From NCBI RefSeq assembly GCF_003945595.2, contig NW_024104140.1:124001-188000 (forward strand): a DNA stretch of 64,000 bases, given 5' to 3'. The DNA comes from Pipra filicauda (Eukaryota > Chordata > Aves > Passeriformes > Pipridae). How positions within the stretch are numbered: the first letter of the stretch is position 1; each line of letters begins with the position of its first letter. The notes under the pieces were generated by a model. It was not told the origin of the DNA and ran no database searches. It was given only the letters and a program-made list of their open reading frames with translations. This document shows, in pieces, positions 38,101-46,996 of the stretch. The position numbers and the translations under genes are program-made.

Positions 38101-40153
38101 ATATGCAGGAGAGTATCTCCATGAACCAGCATCAGTGGTTGTTTGCAGTTTCCTCCTCCATTTTCGTGCTGGGTATTTGCATAGGTTTTCTTGTAGAGAG
38201 CATGCTTAGAAAGGAGATTTTTAGAAACCCTTCCAAAAGTGTGTTTGCACAAGAAATTATTGCTTTGTTAAGCTGGATTTTCTTAGGAGTTGAATGCCTG
38301 AATGGTGGAAGAAAACTGAAAAAACATGACTGTTGCAGGACATTGCTAATGCATGAATGTTAAAACATCAAAGTTTGAACAGAACTGCTTTGACATGAAT
38401 CTTTTGAAATACTCATTCACTAGGCATGAGATCTGTTTGCAGAACATGGACCCAGAACAGAGTATGTGTGTCCTATGTGCAGTATAGTAAATAATAAGTT
38501 CTTTCTTTGAATAAACAAGGCAGTCACTTGATCAAAGAACAGTTATCAGAGCTGAACAAATATAGGGGTGGAGAAGGTACTGATAAATAGAAAAGCAACT
38601 GCTCAGGTTTGCTGGAATTGACAACCTACTTCGTTTGCAAACATTTGAGGGAATAAGGCTTTCTTCCAAGTTCATTCACCTGACAAAAAACTTGCATAAG
38701 GACTGATCGAAATAAGATTTAAGAGAATAGACCTTCTGCTCTTTTAGCTTCAAGAAGATGTCATGCAAAAGATCATAGTGAAAGTTATGGTTACAGTTTG
38801 ATGTCTACATATAAAGTGTTTACCAATTTTTCTTGCGCAGTGTTTCTTTTGTCACGGAATTCTCTTTTAAAAGTAACTTTTTCACGCACTTGTAAAGTAG
38901 TAGTGCCCCACATGACAAAGTATAAAGACTGCTTCCAAGCACCAGTCCTGTTTCTAAGGTTAAAAAGGCATGTCTGGCTCAGCCATGTGATTTTTTTTTT
39001 TTTGTTGTTTTTCCGCTCCAATATTTATTCCAGAGTGGTGTTCTGTTCTCGAGATGGCACCTCACGTCTCAGTAAGGGAGAAGAGGCAGCAATATTCGTG
39101 AAGTGCTCGGAGCAGCCCGTCAACAGGAAAAGAGGAGGGTATGAATGATCCACTATTATTTTTGGATTGTTGGGAACATGAGCGGTGATAAAACTTCCCC
39201 ATAAGTGAACTTGTGCACTAGTCTTCTCAAGGCTTCGGAAGCATCATGGCTCAGACTAACCTGAGGTTTGCTTATGGCAGCCTTAGCAACTTAAAAAGTC
39301 TTAATTTGCTTCTCTGCAAACCATCTCCTTGTGTAGTTGTTGAAAAGTACTGTCTGAAGAGAAAGTACACTGCTTCTCAGATTCACACAGTGGCCAAGTA
39401 TGAGTGATTGTTAGAGAGGGTTTACCCACGAGGCACTAGCACAAAGAGCAAAACATGCCTCTATCTACAGATGCCCTACACTTACCCTTAACTGAAGAGC
39501 ATTGAAATGCCCATACTGAGTCAGTTCAGAGCTCTTCCTCCTCACTGGCCAGCAATAGGTTTGGAGGCTGGTACAGGAGTGGAGCAGGCTCTTCTTGGCA
39601 CACTGCCTTCTTCTGGCAGCTGTCAGGTGAGTGACTTCCTGAGATTCACATCTCTGATTTGGATCAGAGATTCAGTCCGTGTTTAATAGCCCTCGGTGCA
39701 CTTTAATATTTTTATCAACAGTTTTTCTGACCCAGAGTAAACTTTCAAATGTGGGGCCAGTTTTCTTTGGACTTTATCCACCAAAGTTTGAGTAGCGGTT
39801 GTATTTATTTTAGTTCTACTGCTGTGTGTGAGAGGTCTCATGGGGACACTTCTAGACTGAGATCCAGCTCTGCGTAAAAATGCACATGTGCTGGCCTTCA
39901 CTCCAGGGCAACGACCTCGGGAGGCCTTGAGACCTCTGTGTGTCTGATGTGCAAAATCGAGCAGAGGCCATGAGAAGCCCAAGCACATAATTATTTTCCT
40001 GATGAGTAGCTTTTTTTTTTTTTTTTAATCTTTATTCTCAAAAATAAGACGAAAAGGGACAGGTATCTTACATCTTCCTCATCACCTTTATATTTTTTTC
40101 CCCACAGTGCCAAGAAAGCCTCTAAAGAAAATTCTGCTGAAGAATCTGCCTAA
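24937..40153 (+). CDS. LPL: Lipoprotein lipase, complete ten-exon coding region
   Basis: Secreted triglyceride lipase that hydrolyses chylomicron and VLDL triglyceride at the capillary surface, using APOC2 as cofactor and acting as a dimer. Joining exons 24937-25000, 31856-32022, 32178-32357, 32978-33089, 34944-35177, 35422-35664, 36753-36873, 37670-37852, 39034-39138 and 40108-40153 gives 1455 nt: 484 residues and TAA. Residues 1-21 or so form a signal peptide. The lipase domain follows to about 330, with nucleophile Ser153 in GYSLG, Asp177 and His262, and a lid between Cys237 and Cys260. Basic clusters at 300-303 and 310-318 bind heparan sulphate, and RTKR ending at Arg318 is a likely furin site. 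The PLAT domain carries the lipid-binding Trp411, Trp414 and Trp415. N-glycosylation sequons are Asn64 and Asn380. A 14-residue tail after Gly470 comes from exon 10. All introns are GT-AG. Hepatic and endothelial lipase are excluded by the near-identity to LPL throughout. Confidence 0.98.
27903..27976. repeat. T74 homopolymer in LPL intron 1
   Basis: An uninterrupted run of 74 T. There is no poly(A) signal in minus orientation (TTTATT) immediately to its right, and no recognisable retrogene or LINE body, so a retrotransposed poly(A) tail is not supported. The exact length of such a run is often unreliable in assemblies. Confidence 0.9.
28498..28575 (-). mobile_element. CR1 LINE 3'-end fragment in LPL intron 1
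   Basis: Reading the + strand, TCATAGAATCAGCCAG then GATTGGAAGGACCACTGAG and GATCATCAAGTCCAACCC match the reversed 3' end of an avian CR1 subfamily. Similarity fades after about 28575. It is a short, 5'-truncated, antisense insertion. Confidence 0.8.
31856..32022 (+). CDS. LPL: LPL exon 2
   Basis: Codes for residues 22-77, the mature N-terminus through the start of the lipase core (VIHGWT, oxyanion-hole region). It contains sequon Asn64-His-Thr and the cysteine pair Cys48/Cys61. The acceptor is TAGCAG: splicing after TAG gives this start, splicing after CAG starts the exon at 31859 and removes one alanine or glutamate-position codon without a frameshift. Donor GTAAGA, phase 0. Confidence 0.93.
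32023..32177 (+). other. LPL: LPL intron 2 (155 bp) with CT/T tract
   Basis: A very short phase 0 intron. It is dominated by a CT repeat (32112-32136) running into T15 (to 32151). The 26 bases between the T run and the acceptor AG are A-rich and contain no other AG, so the polypyrimidine tract sits unusually far upstream of the splice site. Confidence 0.9.
32112..32151. repeat. (CT)n-(T)n microsatellite in LPL intron 2
   Basis: About 12 CT units followed by roughly 15 T. It doubles as the only good polypyrimidine tract for exon 3, so length changes could touch splicing efficiency. Confidence 0.9.
32178..32357 (+). CDS. LPL: LPL exon 3
   Basis: 180 nt, residues 78-137, starting [13 protein letters not shown] and ending FIDWME. 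It forms part of the alpha/beta-hydrolase core. The length equals mammalian exon 3. Acceptor ACAG, donor GTAAGA, phase 0 on both sides. Confidence 0.96.
32358..32977 (+). other. LPL: LPL intron 3 (620 bp)
   Basis: GT-AG, phase 0. I see no repeat or further coding signal in it. Confidence 0.9.
32978..33089 (+). CDS. LPL: LPL exon 4 (catalytic serine)
   Basis: 112 nt, residues 138-174 plus one base. It contains the nucleophile elbow GYSLG with Ser153, the match to human Ser159 of the precursor. Acceptor ACAG, donor GTAAGA, phase 1. The length equals mammalian exon 4. Confidence 0.97.
33090..34943 (+). other. LPL: LPL intron 4 (1.85 kb)
   Basis: GT-AG, phase 1. Around 33248-33290 the + strand resembles the region just after the palm of a CR1 reverse transcriptase (a KVQKRTT-like stretch), so a strongly decayed CR1 piece is possible here. 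The following sequence to about 33690 may be more old repeat, which I cannot place. Nothing else is recognised. Confidence 0.8.
34944..35177 (+). CDS. LPL: LPL exon 5 (catalytic aspartate, start of lid)
   Basis: 234 nt, completing codon 175 and running to the first base of codon 253. It holds Asp177 in GLDPAGP, the [13 protein letters not shown] stretch, and the first lid cysteine Cys237. The acceptor is AAAG rather than CAG or TAG, a weaker consensus. Donor GTGAGG, phase 1. The length equals mammalian exon 5. Confidence 0.96.
35178..35421 (+). other. LPL: LPL intron 5 (244 bp)
   Basis: Short GT-AG phase 1 intron with no recognisable feature beyond a pyrimidine-rich 3' end. Confidence 0.9.
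35422..35664 (+). CDS. LPL: LPL exon 6 (catalytic histidine, heparin site)
   Basis: 243 nt, residues 253-333. It carries the end of the lid (Cys260), catalytic His262 in CSHERS, the RKNR cluster at 300-303, and VRTKR ending at Arg318, the position of the proprotein-convertase site in mammals (RAKR there). Donor GTAGGT, phase 1. The length equals mammalian exon 6. Confidence 0.97.
35665..36752 (+). other. LPL: LPL intron 6 (1.09 kb)
   Basis: GT-AG, phase 1. It contains a T-rich run near 36378-36394 and nothing else I recognise. Confidence 0.9.
36753..36873 (+). CDS. LPL: LPL exon 7 (start of PLAT domain)
   Basis: 121 nt beginning [10 protein letters not shown], the first strands of the C-terminal PLAT beta-sandwich. 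It ends in phase 2 before donor GTGAGT. The length equals mammalian exon 7. Confidence 0.96.
36874..37669 (+). other. LPL: LPL intron 7 (796 bp)
   Basis: GT-AG, phase 2, with a strong pyrimidine tract before the acceptor. An open frame across part of it (37102-37512) has no recognisable homology. Confidence 0.9.
37670..37852 (+). CDS. LPL: LPL exon 8 (lipid-binding tryptophans)
   Basis: 183 nt, from codon 374 to the second base of codon 435. It contains sequon Asn380-Lys-Thr and the SWTDWW loop with Trp411, Trp414 and Trp415, which bind lipoprotein surface in mammalian LPL. The donor GTAACT is weaker than consensus. Phase 2. The length equals mammalian exon 8. Confidence 0.96.
37853..39033 (+). 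other. LPL: LPL intron 8 (1.18 kb)
   Basis: GT-AG, phase 2. No repeat family or additional exon was recognised. Confidence 0.9.
39034..39138 (+). CDS. LPL: LPL exon 9
   Basis: 105 nt, the last strands of the PLAT domain ([10 protein letters not shown] to VNRKRG). It ends after two bases of codon 470 before donor GTATGA. In mammals the protein ends at this point, but here the frame continues into exon 10. Confidence 0.94.
39139..40107 (+). other. LPL: LPL intron 9 (969 bp)
   Basis: GT-AG, phase 2, ending in a T-rich tract and CCCCACAG. A T-rich run at about 40010-40026 is the only low-complexity feature. Confidence 0.88.
40108..40153 (+). CDS. LPL: LPL exon 10 coding part (C-terminal tail and stop)
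   Basis: Completes Gly470 and adds 14 residues, [14 protein letters not shown], before TAA. The strong CCCCACAG acceptor and phase match support it. Human exon 10 is essentially 3' UTR. Chicken LPL is known to have a coding extension of about this length, so this is expected for a bird. The tail is hydrophilic and charged. Confidence 0.9.
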
Positions 40154-40161
40154 GTGACAAG

Positions 40162-40167
40162 AATAAA
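40162..40167 (+). terminator. LPL: AATAAA eight bases after the LPL stop
   Basis: A canonical AATAAA starts nine bases after the last stop-codon base. Use would give an mRNA with almost no 3' UTR. G/T-containing sequence follows about 30 bases on, but no evidence of use can be read from DNA. Confidence 0.3.
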
Positions 40168-40533
40168 GATTTTTCCGTGCTGGGGAGGAGGAGAGTCTGT
40201 TCATCCCTGTGGACTGGATGTTCAGTACCAAATATATAGAAATATTTATCCGCTGCTGGCTTTTTGCCTGCTATTCCTAGCTATCTTAAGAGACTTCTTG
40301 TAAGACAGTCTCAGCATACAAAGTTACTAACCATAAAGATACATTATCCAAATAGTATGAAACAAAAACAAACCTGCAAAACAACTTGCCAAAGTCTTGA
40401 AGTGCTGAAAAGAAATAAGTAATTCTGCTTAATCATGGTGCCTTGTGACAGGGTTTCTTGACATCAGATCCTCTGTAGCAATTTTCTAGTATTTATTGAA
40501 AAAAAACAAAGCCCTGTACCTGTGGTGGTTGGT

Positions 40534-40608
40534 TTAATTTTTTTGTTTTGTTTTCAGGGTTTTTTTGTGTTTTGTTTTGTTGTTTTTGTTTTTGTTTTTT
40601 TTTTTTTC
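40534..40608. repeat. T/G-rich low-complexity block in the LPL 3' UTR
   Basis: Runs of T broken by single G residues (GTTTT-type units). In RNA this is a U-rich stretch that could bind U-rich-element proteins. That role is inference only. Confidence 0.8.
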
Positions 40609-41923
40609 CTTTCAGGAGTCTTTTGAAACTGGACAGAATTTTTTCTGCTTTGGCTAACTGAATTTTCAGGCAGTTCAGTGGTGAGAATTCGTTGTTTTCA
40701 AATGTGTTTTTAGCAAATAAGTAGGTTTCTTATGTGGAAAAAAAAAAACAAACCCTTTACTCTGTGTGTTACTAGAAGGTGTGAGGGCCTGACTTAATAT
40801 GGGGATGAATTTTTTAGTTTGTGGTCATGAATGTATTTTTACTGGGGGTAGATGCCAGTGCAGCTTAGCAATAGGTATGATGTGTTAAGCTTTTTACTTC
40901 TATGCAGCTTACCCTGGAATAAATAACAGTTCTAGGAGAAGGCAGCAATACACCAGTGTCCTATGCACATTGAACATTTTGTCTGTGCTTTCACTTGTTG
41001 AAAATGAAACCCATTTAGCCTCCAGCACTGTGAACAAGGAACTGCAGAGGAAATGAGCTACCAGAAAATGCAGGAAACAGATATATTTCCCCCACCCCCT
41101 CCACCCACCCCACTTGCTTGCATTCTGTATGCCAAAACTGGGACAGTTTCTCTGCTCTTTGACACCCCATGTCACTCATGCAGCTGAGTCACTGGTGTGT
41201 GCAGTTTTCAGTGCAAGTGAATCCACTGGGCACGTGACAAAACATGCTCACACTTCCCTGTACTGGAATTGGGACTGCCAGTTTGTTTCTTGGCTCTGAT
41301 GTTGTACAAGGAGCTGCTTAGCTTTCTGACATGAGATGGAATCTTGCAAGGAGCAGGAGCTGTGGCAGTCAAAGGGAGCCTGATTGTGTGCTGCACAAAA
41401 ATGGGTGCTCTGAAAAAGCACAGGAATTAGACAGGCTGCCAGCTGACAAAAACAGGTATATTGAAGGCATTCCACTTCCCCATTTTTAAGTAACATGTAG
41501 TTTTTCCGGTGCCCTGGAAGGTGCATTAGCCCTCTTCTAGCTTTCTAGAAGATAAAATCCTGGGGAGGTGGAAGGGCTTGAAGGTAGACACTTGAAGAAA
41601 TGTAATGTGAGCTGTTGATACTGAGTGTTGTAGTCCTTTCCTGCGTGTGGAAGACATCATGGAGACGGTGATTTTTCCAACATCATCCCATCTTGAAGGC
41701 AAAACAAAGATGTATGTGTTCATGTGCAAAGTTTGTTACTTTTTTCCAACTGTAGCTGCTAGTATATTTGGGGATAAAAGTCTTAAAGAGTGCAATATGT
41801 TGCAATATTAATAGCTCTGAAATCGCTCACATTTGATTTCCTAACCCTTAATCTACAACAGAAATGTGATGAGTCACTGAGGGTGGGGTTGAGTATTGAG
41901 CCACTGCATTTGAGACCTCTAAA

Positions 41924-41929
41924 AATAAA
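41924..41929 (+). terminator. LPL: Internal AATAAA in the LPL 3' UTR
   Basis: A canonical hexamer about 420 bases before the distal signal. LPL in mammals makes two mRNAs from alternative poly(A) sites, so this is a candidate proximal site. Usage is unproven. Confidence 0.4.
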
Positions 41930-42114
41930 TATAATGATTTGTTCCCTATAGATACCACATGTTGTTGCAGTTGTCTTTTAAGAGTTAAAGTCATTGAAAA
42001 CAAAGTATCTGAATAGCTGTGCTCTTAATACAGGATTAAATACAAACACGTTTAGGTCTTGGATAAAAACCAGTGAAGGTTCTTTCATGAGGAAACATGA
42101 TTTAGCTCTGGATG

Positions 42115-42123
42115 TTATTTATT
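42115..42123 (+). promoter_or_regulatory. LPL: AU-rich element nonamer TTATTTATT
   Basis: In RNA this is UUAUUUAUU, the minimal destabilising AU-rich nonamer. It lies in the distal 3' UTR 230 bases before the last poly(A) signal. Function is inferred from the motif. Confidence 0.4.
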
Positions 42124-42346
42124 AGCTGTAAATAAGATATTTATGAGTGTAAAGGTAGTTTGTATATATTGCTAAAGTTGCTGACAGTCTCTACCTTAAT
42201 ACAGTTGTGTAGTATTAATCCTGTATATAGCTTTCAGAGATTTTTATCTACCAGCCACTTACGCTGCATTATTTCCTATGTGGTTACTACGTTTTTTATT
42301 TTAAGAAAGCTCCTCAGTTTTGTATAGAATGGAAACCTATGGTTTT

Positions 42347-42352
42347 AATAAA
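42347..42352 (+). terminator. LPL: Distal poly(A) signal of LPL
   Basis: AATAAA, followed about 20-30 bases later by T/G-rich sequence, with cleavage expected near 42370. The surrounding sequence resembles the end of the mammalian LPL 3' UTR, so I take this as the main end of the gene. Confidence 0.75.
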
Positions 42353-42704
42353 ATTCTCAAACTGATGCTGAAGTCACTACTTTCGTTTTGCTTAAACAAT
42401 CTGCTATCTGCTGTATACCTTTTATGTGAAGGCCAGAGCCTATCCTTGGATTCTGGGGCTGAAAAGATGGGATGAGAGTCTTTTAAAAAAAAAAAAAAAG
42501 AAAATGTGGGATTTCTGTGAGTCCTCTGGCCCCATTTTGTTTTGGGAAATGCAAAAAACCATCTGTTAAGACATCAAGGAATCACTATGTGAAAGCAAGT
42601 ATCCCACATCACAAGAGAAGTAGCTTGTCACTTGCAGGTTGTGGTTTTCAAGTTTCAGGACCTTTTAAGAAATGTCCTTATTTTGAAATGCTAATTTCCT
42701 CTCT

Positions 42705-42707
<3 letters not shown>

Positions 42708-42765
<58 letters not shown>
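42708..42765. repeat. T58 homopolymer downstream of LPL
   Basis: An uninterrupted run of 58 T preceded by a short CT tract. No retrogene or LINE body adjoins it in either orientation. Open frames through it (poly-Phe or poly-Lys) are meaningless. Confidence 0.9.
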
Positions 42766-42766
<1 letters not shown>

Positions 42767-45700
42767 AGGAATGCTGGAATTATGCTTCCGCTTCTTGTTT
42801 TGCCAAAATACAGGTGTTCTGACCCTGTGGGTACAGGGGCCAAACACCAGTCCGTAACCACCACTACTACATAAGGAAATAATTAAAAAATCACTTTCAC
42901 CCATGTGTTTTGAGTGCAACTGAGCTCAAACTTGGTTGTCACCAGAACAGTTTGCTCTGTCATGCACAGCAAGGCTCTACCAAAGCAACAGAAGGGGTTT
43001 GCTGGAATTAAGGAGAATTGTAGTGACATGCACATTTAAGATCATATTGGGCTCCAAGTTGACTTGGGAAACTCTGCTTCCAGCACTTGGTGAAAGATGA
43101 CTGCTCTTTGACAAGAGCAGAACTTAATTCCCCGTGAAAGGAGAGGGAAGATATGCCATGGAAAACGGATGGAGGGAGAGACATGAAGGGAAGAGGGAAG
43201 TAGAGAGTACCCTGAGGGAATCAGTGCAAGAGGGAAGAACCAAATCTGCAAAGTAGAATGCATGGAAATGGGTTTTCTAAGGACACTGCTCTTTTCCCCG
43301 TGTCAGTGTCTGTGTTGTGGGACTAGAAGGACTCCTACAGTTGTGCAAGACAAGGCCTGTGATCACATCTAAAACCACCGTGGTATTACTACCCTTTTAA
43401 TGTCACAGCAGCCTCAGTACAATAAACATGTTATTAGGTAAAGCAGAGAATAGTTTTTGTTGCATGTACAACAATCGAGGTCTCCCCTGTGAGCCTTCAG
43501 AGCCGTCCCTGGCCCCATTACTCTCCCACCTTGCTCTGCAATGCCCAGCGTCAGAAAAGGTGATCCCTGCTCACCCTGCCAACTGTCTCTGGAATGGGCT
43601 GGCTGGGATAGACTGTCCAATGGCTAACCAGTGGTTTGGACAGGTAGAAAGAGACATTCCTGGAAGGAAAGGGTGGAGAAAAAGGAATTTTAGCCAATGT
43701 ACCCGCAAGGCGAGGAAATCCTGGCTGATGTTCCTACTGCTTAGATCTTAATTCTACGTATTTAATTCTGAGATATTTCTGGAACCAGCAATGACTTTGC
43801 TCTCTGTAGGTGTCTCCATACTTTCTCCATTCAGATATAGTTGTATGCGTGCTCTTTTGTGTGCTGTGAGCAAAATGTCAGAAGCTTGCTGGTTTGGATG
43901 AGCAAGGCATTGCAAATTTGTTGTTCCTAAAGATGTTCAAAAACAGATATTGAAAAAAAATCAGTAAGAGGGAAGTATTAAAATAGTTGTAGTGTTTTCC
44001 CTTTTGTTTAGAGCTGTCAGTTCAGGGCTCTCTGTATTCTGACTGTCCATACAAACTTAGCAATATTAAAATCCTCAGGTCCACTGGAACCAATGTAAAT
44101 GCCATCAAGTTGCCATCATTCAGGAAAGAAATTTCCATCTGCAGTTGCTGCATCTTTCCAGAAAAGTCTTCTAGCCAAATGTAATTTGTAGCAGGTCTGG
44201 AAAGTCACCTGTTTACACCTAAAAAAATAAAGAAAGGGATTAGCATTCTCCAGTGACTGAAGGAGAACAAGGAAATGAGAAGAGGAAGGGAAGGGAACCA
44301 TTTGGCAGAACATCCCATATAGAGCTTGTCTCAACAATGCTCTTATATCCGTGTGTGGTGCTATCTCTGCTCAGCAACACTCAGAATGCTTCCCTAAATC
44401 AGTTCAAATTAACCCAGCCAGAACAATGCATCCTCATCAGAAACGCAGACGCGAAGTGGGGACCATTTTGGATATAGCAGGTGTCATTGTGGGGGTGCAG
44501 TATGTGTTCAGTGATGTAATCTCCCAACCGTGCACGTCAGATAAACACCATTGTAGGCCCTTCCTGTGGGAAGTCACCCGATATCTTTAGTCTCACTTCT
44601 TGCCAATGACTCTAGAGAGTGTCTGTTACTGCTCATCACCCCACCATGTCGAACCATTCAGTGAGCAGCAAGACAGCCTAGCTGGCCACGTGTCTGTCCT
44701 CAAGAGAGCCAGGGAGTGAGGACATGTGTCATGTTGTTCCACCTGCTGAAGGCTTCTTTACCCACAATTACTTGCACACCTGGAATCTTCTAAGTAGTGA
44801 AACACGGGCACTCCAAAATAAGGAGACTAGGAGCAGTAGAAAGAGATTCCCAGGCCAGAGCAAACTGAAAAGATATTTAAGGATATCTAAGGATATCCAC
44901 ACTTTTTCAAAAGAAGCATTATAAGAATAGAACTTCCAAAGTTTTCCTTGCTGGGTCCTCAGACTTGCTCTCAGGAGCTTCTGGGATTTGCTCCTGCAGT
45001 CTGAGAAATTGCTGCTGCACAAGATCTCCTTAACCCTTGGGATTAGAAACCTCTCCAACAGATGACTCTGGATTTAAGGAGAGGGCTACCAGTCTTGTGC
45101 TCCTGGTGGAAGAGCCAAACCTGCCTTCAGTGCAAGGCCTAATCAAAACTTCACTGAGGCTGGCAATAGCATTTTTGTTGACAACGGGGGATTTTGACTG
45201 CTTTCCTAACACCTGGCATGATATCCTAGTTTTAAAACAAAAGCACAGCTCAGACTTTCTTATTTTTGGTACTCTAATGCATTGTTACCAAAGTGAGCGC
45301 ATACAATGTCAGGACATGATCTGCTCAGGCACTAGGTTAAATATCAGCTCTGGATGACTTCTCACAGATATTCCCAGCATTTCTTGGACAGTACAAACAT
45401 GCTTATCTATAGGATGCCAAAACAAACAGCATAGTTGCAGTGATGTAAATAGCACCCAATTAAAATTAAAACAAACAAATAGAAAAAACAGACTCAGTGA
45501 AAGATGTACCCAATACACAATACCTCATTAAACATCTAGGGGCTTTTGTAGGAAGGTATGAGACCAAGGCAATTGCAAGCAAACTCTACTGTTTTCCTTG
45601 CCCTTCCTCTTGCAGGCAGGTCTGATGTTACCATGGGCACAACAACACCACCCTTCAGGTAGTTTGGCCCTTCCAGATCCTTGCTGAGACTTGTTCTGAA

Positions 45701-46715
45701 GCCAGGCACGGTCGCACAGATTCTTAAATTCCTCACTCTGCCAAGCTGCAAAACACCAAACAGCATAGCTAGAGCGATTGGTTCCTTCATCTTTAGCACG
45801 GAGGTTCAACAGCCAGGAGCCTTGACAGAAATCTAAGTTTTGGAACGTTACACGTTGGCATCAATTTTGAGTCACATCAAAACAAAAACAAAACAAAAAG
45901 AAAGAGCAGAAATGTCGAAGAGGGGACAAGAGGGAAGGAGAGGTTGCAGCAGGTTGTACAGCATTGTACTGTAATGCAGTGAAAACAGCTGTACCAAGTA
46001 CTGCACAGCAGAGGTGTTAAGTATTCCCTTGATTTTAAACACAGAATCTCTTGACATCAAGAAAATGGAAGCGTGCACCAGACGCTAGGTATACACTTAA
46101 GTGCTTTACCCTGTGTTGGTATCTTAAAAATATTTAACCATAAAAAAAACAATCCCAAAGGAAAGTGTGTAAAGACCCTTTATAGAAAGATCACTCAGAT
46201 TACAGAATGAAGAGCAAGATATAAATAAAGGCTAAAAAGTAGAAGCACATATTCAGAAAGAGGAATAAATTAAGAGGAAGAGGAAAAGCAAGGAAGAAGA
46301 GCTCTGCCTTAGCAAATTATTCCACCCATAACACCCACCCACATGTTCTTGAATGTAATGGAGCTATTATTTATATATGACTAATTTTCCCTATTTTCAA
46401 TGTATTTATAACCCAGACACAAAATTAAGCCAAATTTTCTTGTTTATCTTGGCAAAATTTTGCCCTTTGCTAGCCAAGTTTTCCAGTACAAGGGTAAAAT
46501 TAGATCTTAACCTCTCTGATTTTATTTCCCAAGCCTTAGACAGGAAATTCAGATCAGGCTCAATGTAAGAGAAAGAAACCTAATATCAGTCTTCTCTTAA
46601 TGTCCTGAGCACAGAGCATTGATGGAGTAAAAAAATGCTTACACAATGGCTGATTCAAAATATGAAAAATTCTTCCTTTTCTTTTTTCAATTTTAATTTA
46701 TAGATCTGTGTTCAT

Positions 46716-46761
46716 GTGCCATCCTGTACTTCTTTGTTGTGCCATCCTGTACTTCTTTGTT
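46716..46761. repeat. Perfect 23-bp tandem duplication
   Basis: A 23-base unit starting GTGCCATCCTG occurs twice head to tail (46716-46738 and 46739-46761) with no mismatch, which implies a recent event. Confidence 0.92.
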
Positions 46762-46880
46762 TTTCTTTTAACATCAGTGACTTTGAAGACCCTAGGGGGA
46801 AATCAGGGAAATGCTAGGGAACATTCTTTTGGCAGTAATTTTACTCCCTTGCTTAACGGAAAACAAATCAATTGCATTTT

Positions 46881-46996
46881 TGTGGCTGAATATTTTTTAA
46901 TGAAAGGCTAAATTACCTAGTCACATTAAAAATTGCGTGGCATGTGGCTGAATATTTTTTAATGAAAGGCTAAATTACCTAGTCACATTAAAAATT
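46881..46996. repeat. 54-bp direct repeat, period 62
   Basis: The 54 bases at 46881-46934, starting TGTGGCTGAATA, recur without mismatch at 46943-46996, separated by 8 bases. The identity implies a recent duplication or an assembly slip. Confidence 0.92.

Larger units (their letters stand above)
40154..42370 (+). other. LPL: LPL 3' UTR
   Basis: About 2.2 kb in exon 10, similar in size to the mammalian 3' UTR. It includes a T/G-rich block (40534-40608), possible internal poly(A) signals at 40162, 40918 and 41924, an AU-rich nonamer at 42115, and the likely main signal at 42347. The last 600 bases or so have the AT-rich character of the conserved distal LPL 3' UTR. The exact end is inferred. 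Confidence 0.75.

Noticed and set aside
42517..42822. Open frame with a poly-Phe block downstream of LPL
   Set aside because: It runs through the T58 homopolymer and has no coding character elsewhere.
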